DNA from: Euryarchaeota archaeon UBA251 | GTDB taxonomy: Archaea; Thermoplasmatota; Poseidoniia; Poseidoniales; Thalassarchaeaceae | NCBI GenBank assembly: GCA_002497905.1 | Contig: DAFJ01000047.1 | Span: 1 to 12,807 of the forward strand | Reading direction: 5' to 3' | Length of the DNA stretch: 12,807 nucleotides | Part shown: positions 1-6,422 of the stretch, in pieces | Layout: every line of letters starts with the position of its first letter | Position numbering within the stretch: position 1 is the first letter of the stretch | Notes under the pieces: model-generated | The model's database searches: none | What the model was told of the DNA's origin: nothing | What the model saw: only the letters and a program-made list of their open reading frames with translations | Made by a program: the position numbers and the translations under genes

Positions 1-750
1 AGACGGAAGGCTAGGTGTAGCCCCATTCACGGCGATGCTTGCATCAATTGCGGGAGCAGATATACTGGCTGACACAATCGCCGGCTGTGGCGCAGACCAA
101 CCATCAGGGCGAACTTCAATCTGCAAACCGCTGATATCTGGCGACCCAAGGACCAGCTCGTGCATCCTAGATCCTGGAGATAACATAAGGGCGTGTTGTT
201 GGAGTTGAATCGTTTGACTGGACTTAGTACCATCTACAACTAAGAGAACACTACGATTTCTCCCCGAATCAAGTGTGGTCTCAAATGTGACTCTTAATCC
301 ATCCTCAACGGTCCAAATATAGAGTGGTTCGGAAAGTGTTAGTTCCTGAGCAGGTGAAACGAGAAGGGTCGAATTTCCAGATAGATTTGTACTGATAACA
401 GAATCATTTGATTCAATAGACCACGATACATCGAGGCTTCCATTCGCGATTGGACTCAATGAAGATGAGACCTCTCGACTTGAACCCGGACCGATTTCAA
501 TAACCGAACCCGTAGTCTCGACACCCCCAATGATTGCAACCATGTAGGCATTACCAACTGTGTCACCATCGTTGTGCACAAGGACAGATAGATCGACGGA
601 ATCTCCGACATGCGGAGGATCACCCACAAATGTGGCGCCACGGGAACCTGCCATCGAAAGAGATGCGCCCGAATCAGCGTTTACGGATTGAGAAAGGAGA
701 GGCACTAGGAGAATAACGAGGACGAGATTGACCCAAGGTTTCGCCCCCAT
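1..750 (-). CDS. Secreted beta-sandwich protein with signal peptide (N-terminal part, runs off the left edge)
   Basis: An uninterrupted frame reads leftward from an ATG at 750 to base 1 (250 codons, no stop), so only the N-terminal part is present. Residues 1-25 form a signal peptide: a short start with Lys4, a hydrophobic core (VNLVLVILLVPLL), and a likely cleavage site after Val-Asn-Ala. The protein is therefore probably exported. Residues about 35-115 are rich in G, S, V and D in alternating strands, including a VDLSVLVHNDGD stretch that resembles CARDB/APHP-like immunoglobulin folds of archaeal surface proteins. A second beta-rich region follows at about 120-240. GGAG at 763-760, nine bases upstream of the ATG, supports this start. 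The gene diverges from the coiled-coil gene at 846. No catalytic motif is visible, so function is unknown; a cell-surface or adhesion-type role is a guess. The reading frame is secure, the fold assignment moderate. Confidence 0.8.
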   Translation of the reverse strand, partial: MGAKPWVNLVLVILLVPLLSQSVNADSGASLSMAGSRGATFVGDPPHVGDSVDLSVLVHNDGDTVGNAYMVAIIGGVETTGSVIEIGPGSSREVSSSLSPIANGSLDVSWSIESNDSVISTNLSGNSTLLVSPAQELTLSEPLYIWTVEDGLRVTFETTLDSGRNRSVLLVVDGTKSSQTIQLQQHALMLSPGSRMHELVLGSPDISGLQIEVRPDGWSAPQPAIVSASISAPAIDASIAVNGATPSLPS

Positions 751-811
751 ACACCCAGTCTCCACGCCCGTTAACCATAGGGCTTCCTGATTCAAGATTG
801 TCAACGGTTGG

Positions 812-819
812 CTTTATCC
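812..819 (+). promoter_or_regulatory. Possible TATA box for a leaderless coiled-coil gene
   Basis: The 95-base divergent gap 751-845 holds one AT-rich element, CTTTATCC, ending 26 bases before the ATG at 846. That spacing fits an archaeal TATA box driving a leaderless transcript, and there is no Shine-Dalgarno sequence before this ATG. The match to the TTTATATA-type consensus is only partial. Nothing else is evident in the gap. Confidence 0.3.
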
Positions 820-845
820 ACCCCTTACAGTTGGTCGACACCGAG

Positions 846-1703
846 ATGTCCGCCGAGGAACTGGTAAATGTGTCCCCGGAAGGGATAATTGACCTACTAT
901 TGACTCGGCGTCGACTTCTGCAAGATCAACTCCCATACATGATTCAAGGTCTTGAAGAGACCCGGGATCAAATGCAGAACGCATATGATGCACTCAAGCC
1001 GAAGTACCTGAAGAAAATGGATGAGATAAATCGCTTCAGAATGGAACGGGATGAGGCCCATTCTGAAGCCAAAGAACTCCGAATCAAGGTAGAGAAACTC
1101 CAGGAGGATTTAGTAAAGACAGGTCAAATGAAGAGTTTAGACCCACGTTGGAAGAAGGACAAGTTACTTTCAGAGTTGGACTCAATCGACGACCGTATCC
1201 AAACATCCGCTCTAGACCATGTAGAGGAGCGTAAACTCCTCGAAGAACGACGCAAACTCATCCGTAGAAACGATGATTGGCTAGAAGAGAGAAAGCAGGC
1301 GAACCCTGAACTTGCAGCATATGTGCAAGCTCGAAGGGATATGTCGCGCCTCTATCAAAGTGGAAATAAAGCCCATCAGGACATGATTCAAACTCTTGAG
1401 AAATCTGTTTCTTCGAGGAAAAAATTCAACCAGACTCGGAAAGACCTTCGTGATTCTAAGACCCAATTAGAAGCTGCTGGACGCCTAATGGCTGAATCCG
1501 AACAAGCCATTTCTTACTGGACACGGAGGAAGGAAGAGGGTATCGGAGAAATCGAACCTGATCCAATGCTCAAGGATCCGAAATTCCACATCCACAATCT
1601 TGGTGAGAAGGCTCAGCGCATTCGAGAGGGGAATACTTCTTCGGCAGGAAAACGACGGGATAAGCGGAATCGCAAAAAGACAGAGGAGGTGGAGGAAGAA
1701 TGA
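846..1703 (+). CDS. Coiled-coil protein, COG1340-like (first of a tandem pair)
   Basis: This 285-residue, highly charged, almost entirely helical protein has long heptad-like runs of Leu/Ile with Glu/Lys/Arg at about residues 20-225. The segment at 108-138 (LDSIDDRIQT followed by EERKLLEERRKL) resembles the conserved central element of uncharacterised archaeal coiled-coil proteins of the COG1340 type, as I remember that family. The C-terminus carries a basic patch (GKRRDKRNRKK, 268-278) followed by an acidic tail. There is no enzyme motif, signal peptide or membrane segment, so it should be cytoplasmic and structural or scaffolding. I chose the ATG at 846 because a TATA-like element lies 26 bases upstream. 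A TTG at 798 would add 16 residues that look unlike the rest and has no ribosome binding site. The stop overlaps the next ATG (ATGA), implying translational coupling. Function is unknown. Confidence 0.85.
   Translation: MSAEELVNVSPEGIIDLLLTRRRLLQDQLPYMIQGLEETRDQMQNAYDALKPKYLKKMDEINRFRMERDEAHSEAKELRIKVEKLQEDLVKTGQMKSLDPRWKKDKLLSELDSIDDRIQTSALDHVEERKLLEERRKLIRRNDDWLEERKQANPELAAYVQARRDMSRLYQSGNKAHQDMIQTLEKSVSSRKKFNQTRKDLRDSKTQLEAAGRLMAESEQAISYWTRRKEEGIGEIEPDPMLKDPKFHIHNLGEKAQRIREGNTSSAGKRRDKRNRKKTEEVEEE
1685..1691 (+). promoter_or_regulatory. Strong Shine-Dalgarno site for the second coiled-coil gene
   Basis: GGAGGTG lies eight bases before the ATG at 1700, inside the last codons of the upstream gene. 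A second GGAGG follows at 1691-1695. With the 4-base ATGA overlap, this fixes the downstream start and points to coupled translation of the pair. Confidence 0.7.
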
Positions 1704-2740
1704 GTGATAGACGTCGCTCTGGAAACCGAGGTAAGCGCCGAGGAGGACGATCAAATAGTGGATCCGACAAGAAGCGCTCAGACCTATTCAAAGACCTTGA
1801 GAATCTATCCCTCCACCGAATCGAAGAGATGCTTCGCGAGGTACAGAGTGATATCAGGAGTACAGAGGCTCAGTCTGAATCACTCAGGAATGAGCGGAGG
1901 CAATTGATTGAAATCGTGACTAGCCTACGTGAATCTCTCAAGAAAGGGCGCGAAGATTCTGACGAAAAGCGGGCTCTCAGAAAGCAACTCTCTACTTTCC
2001 AAAATCAACGCCATGAAGCACAGAAGTTTCGTGATGATGCGAATAAAAGGGTGCCTCCTGTTCTCGATCAAATTATGGATTCTCTCAAGCACAGACATCG
2101 GCTTCTCACTACGATGATGAACGATCTCAACGAGATGCCCACCTTAGAGGACGAGATACGCCTATTCCAGGGATTCCTTGAGTATCAGGCAATGTATGAG
2201 GTCAAGACCCAATCAATGGAGGCTCACAAACGTATGATTGCTGCGATAGAAGGAATCCGTTCCATCATGAAGAAGTTCGAAGAAATAGATGCAAAGGGAA
2301 AAGAACGGAAGAAAAATGTCGCTGAATCCACACCCATGGTTGAGGAAGACGACGTTGGTTGGCCTGAAGTCCGTCGAATCTCTTCACGAATTGAAGAGAT
2401 TGACAGGATGCATCGCGAATGCCGATCTGATCGAGGAAAACTCATGCGAGAAAGGGGGCGCCTCCAAGCCTTCCTCAAAATACGCGAGAGTGGTAGAGGA
2501 ACCGAAGACATCGACCCAGATGACATAAAGGAGAAGGCAGCCAGCGGGGGGACGCTCTCAATCTCCGATCTAGATACTCTACTCGCGTCAGGAGGATTGT
2601 CTGAGATTGCTAAAGTCGAAGTGAAAGACACCACGCAGGGTGTGAAGCGGAAGAGGAAACGGAATCGGAGATCTGGAACATCTCGAAGCCGCCCGCGCGA
2701 AACAAACATCGGTCGGGAACGCGACCAGAGGGACGCCTGA
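1700..2740 (+). CDS. Coiled-coil protein with basic N- and C-terminal tails (second of the tandem pair)
   Basis: A 346-residue helical protein. Residues 1-26 are Arg/Gly/Ser-rich (RRRSGNRGKRRGGR) and probably disordered. Coiled-coil segments span about 29-200 and 225-265, separated by an acidic break near 213-220. At 282-291 sits SGGTLSISDL, a short motif also found near the C-terminus of the coiled-coil protein at 4413-5255; a similar G-x-x-L-T-x-x-E-L-like ending is, from memory, seen in COG1340 proteins. The C-terminus (314-346) is very basic (KRKRKRNRRS), so binding to nucleic acid or another polyanion is plausible but unproven. The start overlaps the upstream stop, and the stop abuts the next ATG at 2741 with no gap, so the three genes form an operon. 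No catalytic residues are recognisable. I cannot name a function. Confidence 0.88.
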   Translation: MSDRRRSGNRGKRRGGRSNSGSDKKRSDLFKDLENLSLHRIEEMLREVQSDIRSTEAQSESLRNERRQLIEIVTSLRESLKKGREDSDEKRALRKQLSTFQNQRHEAQKFRDDANKRVPPVLDQIMDSLKHRHRLLTTMMNDLNEMPTLEDEIRLFQGFLEYQAMYEVKTQSMEAHKRMIAAIEGIRSIMKKFEEIDAKGKERKKNVAESTPMVEEDDVGWPEVRRISSRIEEIDRMHRECRSDRGKLMRERGRLQAFLKIRESGRGTEDIDPDDIKEKAASGGTLSISDLDTLLASGGLSEIAKVEVKDTTQGVKRKRKRNRRSGTSRSRPRETNIGRERDQRDA

Positions 2741-3211
2741 ATGCCACAATCTGAATGGGAGAATCTAACCTCGCCTCTAACTATTCCAGATGCGGAGCAA
2801 ATTACCAACCTACTCCATAGAACCACAGGAGAAAGGCTCACTATTGATCGTGTCCTAATGTATCCGATAGATCATGGTGGTGCGATTGTCACGAGGAATG
2901 AAGGCAAAATCATCTGTTGCTTAATTTGGATTATCTCGGAATCCGATGCTGCTCGTGTAATCGGATTCGGTGTAGACCCACTGTACCAATCAATGGGATT
3001 CGGTACTCAATGCTGGTTAGTCCTAAACGAATATGTTAGAGCGGCTGGACTTGCCAGAATTACTCTTGAGGTGCGAGCCAATAACAATGGAGCTATTCGC
3101 TTCTACAGTCGGTTTGGACTTCGACCTATTGGATGGCTCAAAGGGTACTATCCAGATGCGCTCGGCATCCTCATGTCAGGTCCCGTAGATTCATCGAAAC
3201 CATGCAATTAA
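2741..3211 (+). CDS. GNAT N-acetyltransferase, RimI/Ard1-like
   Basis: A 156-residue GCN5-related acetyltransferase, the usual length for a single-domain GNAT. The acetyl-CoA binding motif A is visible as VDPLYQSMGFGTQ (78-90), giving the Q-x-x-G-x-G pyrophosphate loop at 83-88. Motif B follows as LEVRANNNGAIRFYSRFGL (109-127), with the Asn and Tyr122 expected in RimI-type enzymes. The ending GYYPDALGILM (135-145) resembles the YYP-x-x-DA-x-x-M element of RimI and archaeal Ard1, which acetylate protein N-termini. The beta strand before motif A (VIGFGV) is normal. The ATG lies immediately after the preceding TGA, with GAGGGA seven bases upstream, so it is co-transcribed with the coiled-coil pair. 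Its substrate cannot be read from sequence; a neighbouring protein or ribosomal N-termini are possible. Family assignment is firm, RimI subfamily likely. Confidence 0.92.
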   Translation: MPQSEWENLTSPLTIPDAEQITNLLHRTTGERLTIDRVLMYPIDHGGAIVTRNEGKIICCLIWIISESDAARVIGFGVDPLYQSMGFGTQCWLVLNEYVRAAGLARITLEVRANNNGAIRFYSRFGLRPIGWLKGYYPDALGILMSGPVDSSKPCN

Positions 3212-3235
3212 ATCCCGAAGTGCTGGTTTTACCCT

Positions 3236-3604
3236 ATGCTCGACCGCTTGATGGACGACCTTGTCGAGCGAGCCGAAGTTAGTTGGTGCACATTGGTTGG
3301 TAACGATGGAGTTCCGGTAAGGACTAGACCGGGTATTCTGGCTACTCCTGAAGTCGCTGCAGCACTCGTAGAAAGTGCCATGGCTAGAGCAGAAGAACAC
3401 CTCGATGGAGCACGATTGAATCGAATGAGTATGCTCGCTGATCAAGGGATTACTGTTCTAGTACGAGTCAACGATAATCATGTACTAATTGTATCAGGGA
3501 CCGATTCACGCGAACATGGAACACTTCGTTCAGTGGCCTCAGAAGTTGCAGACAGAATGAGTCCCCTTCTGGCAAGCGAGTTCAGTCGAACAACGGCCCA
3601 ATAA
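3236..3604 (+). CDS. Roadblock/LC7 domain protein
   Basis: A 122-residue single-domain protein with the Roadblock/LC7 pattern: an N-terminal helix (MLDRLMDDLVERAE), a first strand pair around WCTLVGNDGVPVRTRPG (17-33), a long helix (ATPEVAAALVESAMARAEEHL), strands around LADQGITVLVRVNDNHVLIVSG (68-89), and a C-terminal helix (HGTLRSVASEVADRM). Such proteins dimerise and act as scaffolds or regulators of small GTPases or motility and polarity machinery (MglB, LC7). No GTPase gene is present in this window. The ATG at 3236 preserves the family's N-terminal helix; an ATG at 3251 is an alternative, and neither has a clear Shine-Dalgarno. The gene follows the acetyltransferase by 24 bases, and its last 23 bases overlap the 3' end of the convergent KaiC-like gene. 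Confidence 0.88.
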   Translation: MLDRLMDDLVERAEVSWCTLVGNDGVPVRTRPGILATPEVAAALVESAMARAEEHLDGARLNRMSMLADQGITVLVRVNDNHVLIVSGTDSREHGTLRSVASEVADRMSPLLASEFSRTTAQ

Positions 3605-4316
3605 TCTCGAGACCTGTTTGGCCCACTTGGATTGCCTGCTTCTCCATACTATGGCGGATGTGACGCATCTTCTCAACCTGCAACGTCCGGACGATCTGCC
3701 CATTACGAAGATCAAGGCCCATATTGAGAATTGCATCAGCAAGGAAACCCTCGTTACCTTCCAGTTCAGCTTGCTGACCTGAATAACGCTCAGTGATAAT
3801 GAAAGTATAGAGTCCCTGTGTTCTAAGGAAATCGAAAAAGTCAAACATTTTCTTTCTCATCTCCTCATTCACAGTGGTGAGGCTGTAGATTGCGCCGAGA
3901 GAATCGAGTACAAAAACACGGAAATTACTTCCTTCCTTCTGCTTGAAGTGCTCAATCATCTTCCTCGTGAATTTGAGATAGTCCATGTTCTGGTTGTCCT
4001 TCCGAAGTTCAGTGAAGTCGGTAATCTGAAGATTCGGGGGGAGGCGGATTCCAAGGGATTGTGTGGCCTTAGTTAAACTTGGGACCGTTTCTTCCACTGT
4101 GCAATAAAGTCCGAAACCACCCTGATTTGCCAAATGGTTCGTAATCATGGTCATGCAAAAACTTGACTTCATCGAGCCAGGAGGGCCAGTGACCAGTGTC
4201 AGATACGGAGCGGCGACGTCACGCTCCATCACTCGATTCATGCCTGCGATTCCAGAGAGGAACATATCTACCCACCAATACGGTTCAGACGAACCGATGT
4301 CATAACTCTTCTTCAT
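3582..4316 (-). CDS. KaiC/RecA-superfamily ATPase, single domain
   Basis: A 244-residue protein the size of one KaiC/RadA-like ATPase domain. The P-loop is GPPGSMKSS (44-52): Lys50 and Ser51 are present, but the usual Gly before Lys is Met49. The catalytic glutamate region is YCTVEE (71-76). Walker B is FRVFVLDSLGAIY (132-144) with Asp138. ITERYSG at 174-180 is near the sensor strand, and the end (QVEKMRHIRHSMEKQAIQVG, 213-232) matches the C-terminal strands of KaiC-like proteins. It should hydrolyse ATP as a hexamer-forming regulator or chaperone-like switch. RadA-type HhH and second ATPase domains are absent. The gene is tail-to-tail with the Roadblock gene (23-nt overlap) and diverges from the coiled-coil gene at 4413 across a 96-base gap. 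Family is firm; biological role is unknown. Confidence 0.93.
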   Translation of the reverse strand: MKKSYDIGSSEPYWWVDMFLSGIAGMNRVMERDVAAPYLTLVTGPPGSMKSSFCMTMITNHLANQGGFGLYCTVEETVPSLTKATQSLGIRLPPNLQITDFTELRKDNQNMDYLKFTRKMIEHFKQKEGSNFRVFVLDSLGAIYSLTTVNEEMRKKMFDFFDFLRTQGLYTFIITERYSGQQAELEGNEGFLADAILNMGLDLRNGQIVRTLQVEKMRHIRHSMEKQAIQVGQTGLEIIGPLFD

Positions 4317-4352
4317 CTACCGTGGAGCAGTCAGCGATTACGATTGCGTTTT

Positions 4353-4362
4353 GCTTATATCC
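4353..4362. promoter_or_regulatory. Possible shared TATA element in the divergent gap
   Basis: Within the 96-base gap 4317-4412, the sequence GCTTATATCC reads as CTTATAT on the plus strand and GATATAAG on the minus strand, so it could seat TBP in either direction. It lies about 55 bases before the plus-strand start (4413) and about 40 before the minus-strand start (4316). Both distances allow a short leader after a start site 25 bases downstream. It is the only AT-rich element of this kind in the gap. Confidence 0.4.
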
Positions 4363-4412
4363 CACGGTCCGTTGGTCAAGGTGTACTGTCCCCGTGGGCT
4401 AGAGGCGATTCC

Positions 4413-5255
4413 ATGAAAGATACCCTCAGCAATATGAAGGGGGTCGTGGAAAAGAAGACTACTTCCGCTCGTGAAGAACGAAATCGACAAAATGAGCATG
4501 TCAAATCTTGGATTGATACACGAAGAGGCGTCCAAACGACTCTGCGCCAACTCATGGATGAAGTGGATCGCCAGCAGACAATCCGAGATATCGAGAATCA
4601 GAAGGTTCGCAGCCTAAAGGACACACGCTCACAGCGAGTAAATGAATACAAAGCGATCAAGGAGGAATTCTTCGCACTCCGGAACGCACAGGGAGATATT
4701 TCACAAGATCGAAGAAAAACACGTAGTTCTCGCAGTGTCCGAGAGGAAATTAACGAACTTGAAATGAAATTCATGCAAGGCCGAATTTCAGAAAAGAAGT
4801 TCAACGAGCGGGCAGTTGATCTTCGCCGTCAATTGAAGGAAGCAAAGGATGCCCCTGCAGCGTCGAGCGAATTCCCTGAACTCCAGGCTCGGTTGAACGC
4901 GGCTAAGGCTGCTGAAGAAGAGGCTCACGCAGCCGTAGATGCAGCAGCAAGCACCGCTCAGGCTGCACACGAACTGATGCAAGAAATCCGCAAAGAGGTA
5001 CACGGCCTCCGGGAGAAGCATACTGAAGCTCATCGAAAGGTGGAGGGATTCCGCCGTATTGCTGACACCCACCATCGAAGATTCGTCGTTGGAATGCGAG
5101 TTATGCAATCAATCGACGGCATCACGAACACATCTACTGATGATGATATCAATACTGGGACTGCAAGTGTCGAAGCTCGTGACCTAATGGACCTCCTAAT
5201 GTCAGGAGAGACCTTGGGCCTTGATGACCTAATGGCATTCCAACGAAACAACTGA
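4413..5255 (+). CDS. Coiled-coil protein, COG1340-like (third copy)
   Basis: A 280-residue charged helical protein. Coiled coil runs through about residues 12-145 and 155-230, the second part Ala-rich (HAAVDAAASTAQAAHELMQ). The element REEINELEMKFMQGRISEKKF (110-130) corresponds in place and pattern to the middle of the coiled-coil protein at 846-1703. EAHRKVEGFRRIADTHHRRF (205-224) resembles the AH-x-AD-x-H pattern I associate with archaeal COG1340 proteins. The C-terminal SGETLGLDDL (264-273) matches SGGTLSISDL in the protein at 1700-2740. I chose the ATG at 4413 because GAGGCGAT precedes it with normal spacing; a TTG at 4344 would place the start upstream of the likely TATA box. It is followed after 9 bases by the PurP-like gene. 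A structural or scaffold role is inferred; no function is known. Confidence 0.88.
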   Translation: MKDTLSNMKGVVEKKTTSAREERNRQNEHVKSWIDTRRGVQTTLRQLMDEVDRQQTIRDIENQKVRSLKDTRSQRVNEYKAIKEEFFALRNAQGDISQDRRKTRSSRSVREEINELEMKFMQGRISEKKFNERAVDLRRQLKEAKDAPAASSEFPELQARLNAAKAAEEEAHAAVDAAASTAQAAHELMQEIRKEVHGLREKHTEAHRKVEGFRRIADTHHRRFVVGMRVMQSIDGITNTSTDDDINTGTASVEARDLMDLLMSGETLGLDDLMAFQRNN

Positions 5256-5264
5256 AGTGATTCC

Positions 5265-6422
5265 ATGATCGAACAATCCGAGATCAAGACCATACTCGAG
5301 GATTATGACCAACTCAAACTCCGAATTGGGATGACTGCAAGTCACAGCGCTCTCGACCTCTGTGATGGAGCAATCGAAGAGGGGTTTCCCACCGTTGCTT
5401 ACTGCCAAAAAGGAAGGGAGAGAATATACTCTGAATACTTCCGTACTCAACGAAGTAGTTCTGGGCGTGTTCGACGTGGCATGGTGGATAAGACCGTCGT
5501 TCTCGATCGCTTCGATGGGATAATCGACCCTGGATTCCAACAAGGGATGCGGGATAGGAACATGATTTTCATCCCAAATCGCGCATTCACCTCATACTGC
5601 GGAATCGACCGTATCGAGAATGACTTCCGTGTACCAATGTTTGGTACTCGATCGATGCTTCGTATGGAAGAACGGACTGAAGAGTTCGATTATTATTGGC
5701 TACTTGAGAAGGCAGGCCTCCCTTACCCTGAAGCAATTGAAGACCCCCAAGATATCGATTGCCTCGTTATCGTGAAACTACACCATGCGCAGAAGAAGCT
5801 CGAACGTGGATTCTTCACCTGTGCATCTTATGAAGAATATGTAGAGAAGTCAAACAACCTCCTAGCACAGGGTGTTATCGATAAAGAGAGCCTCAAGACA
5901 GCTAGGATCGAGCGATATGTCATCGGGCCGGTTTTCAATCTGAACTTCTTCTACAGTCCTCTGGAAGAGGAGATGCCACAACTTGAGTTACTTGGCGTCG
6001 ACTGGCGATTTGAGAGTAGCCTCGATGGACATGTACGGCTCCCAGCACCTCAACAAATGACGATGCCCGCCCACCAACAAATTCCTGAGATGACAGTAGT
6101 AGGACATAACACCGCAACAATTCGTGAATCCCTTCTTGAAGGAGCATTCGATCTAGGTGAGAAATTTGTGAAAGCTAGTAAGGAACACTATGACCCAGGC
6201 GTGATAGGTCCATTCTGCCTCCAGACCTGCATCGACAAAGATATGAATTTCCACATCTACGATGTCGCCCCGCGAGTAGGCGGAGGGACCAATGTCCATG
6301 TCAATGTGGGCCATCCATACGGGAACTCACTCTGGCGCCGACCGATGAGTACCGGAAGACGTATCGCATTGGAACTGCGCCGAGCAGCAGAACAAGACAG
6401 GCTGCTTGAAGTCCTCACCTGA
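5265..6422 (+). CDS. purP: PurP-family ATP-grasp enzyme (FAICAR synthetase or divergent paralogue)
   Basis: A 385-residue protein, slightly longer than typical PurP (about 335-360). Canonical PurP makes FAICAR from AICAR, formate and ATP in archaeal purine biosynthesis. Matching elements in order: SHSALDLCDGAIEEGFPTV (26-44), RVPMFGTRSMLRME (122-135), LLGVDWRFESSLDGHVRLP (242-260), IRESLLEGAFDLGEKFVKAS (286-305), GVIGPFCLQT (312-321), APRVGGGTN (335-343) and MSTGRRIALE (361-370). Two usually conserved sites differ from the M. jannaschii protein as I recall it. The PHGSF-type motif reads IPNRAF (103-108), and the Gly-rich ATP loop (GARGGRGYF type) reads HAQKKLERGFF (174-184). Activity on the canonical substrate is therefore uncertain. 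It lies 9 bases after the coiled-coil gene with a GTGAT ribosome binding site. Its 3' end overlaps the convergent 322-aa gene by 8 bases. Confidence 0.88.
   Translation: MIEQSEIKTILEDYDQLKLRIGMTASHSALDLCDGAIEEGFPTVAYCQKGRERIYSEYFRTQRSSSGRVRRGMVDKTVVLDRFDGIIDPGFQQGMRDRNMIFIPNRAFTSYCGIDRIENDFRVPMFGTRSMLRMEERTEEFDYYWLLEKAGLPYPEAIEDPQDIDCLVIVKLHHAQKKLERGFFTCASYEEYVEKSNNLLAQGVIDKESLKTARIERYVIGPVFNLNFFYSPLEEEMPQLELLGVDWRFESSLDGHVRLPAPQQMTMPAHQQIPEMTVVGHNTATIRESLLEGAFDLGEKFVKASKEHYDPGVIGPFCLQTCIDKDMNFHIYDVAPRVGGGTNVHVNVGHPYGNSLWRRPMSTGRRIALELRRAAEQDRLLEVLT

Noticed and set aside
798..845. TTG-initiated 16-residue N-terminal extension of the first coiled-coil protein
   Set aside because: No ribosome binding site, non-helical sequence unlike the rest, and it would overlap the probable TATA element.
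2224..2841. 205-codon minus-strand open frame opposite the second coiled-coil gene and the start of the acetyltransferase
   Set aside because: Ser/Arg-rich shadow of a strongly supported gene on the plus strand; no domain pattern and it crosses a gene junction.
4344..4412. TTG-initiated N-terminal extension of the third coiled-coil protein
   Set aside because: It would start upstream of the TATA-like element at 4353-4362, and the ATG at 4413 has a good ribosome binding site.
5181..5235. Ten-base direct repeat GACCTAATGG (5181-5190 and 5226-5235)
   Set aside because: Explained by the repeated residues Asp-Leu-Met in the coiled-coil protein's C-terminus; not an attachment site or mobile-element repeat.
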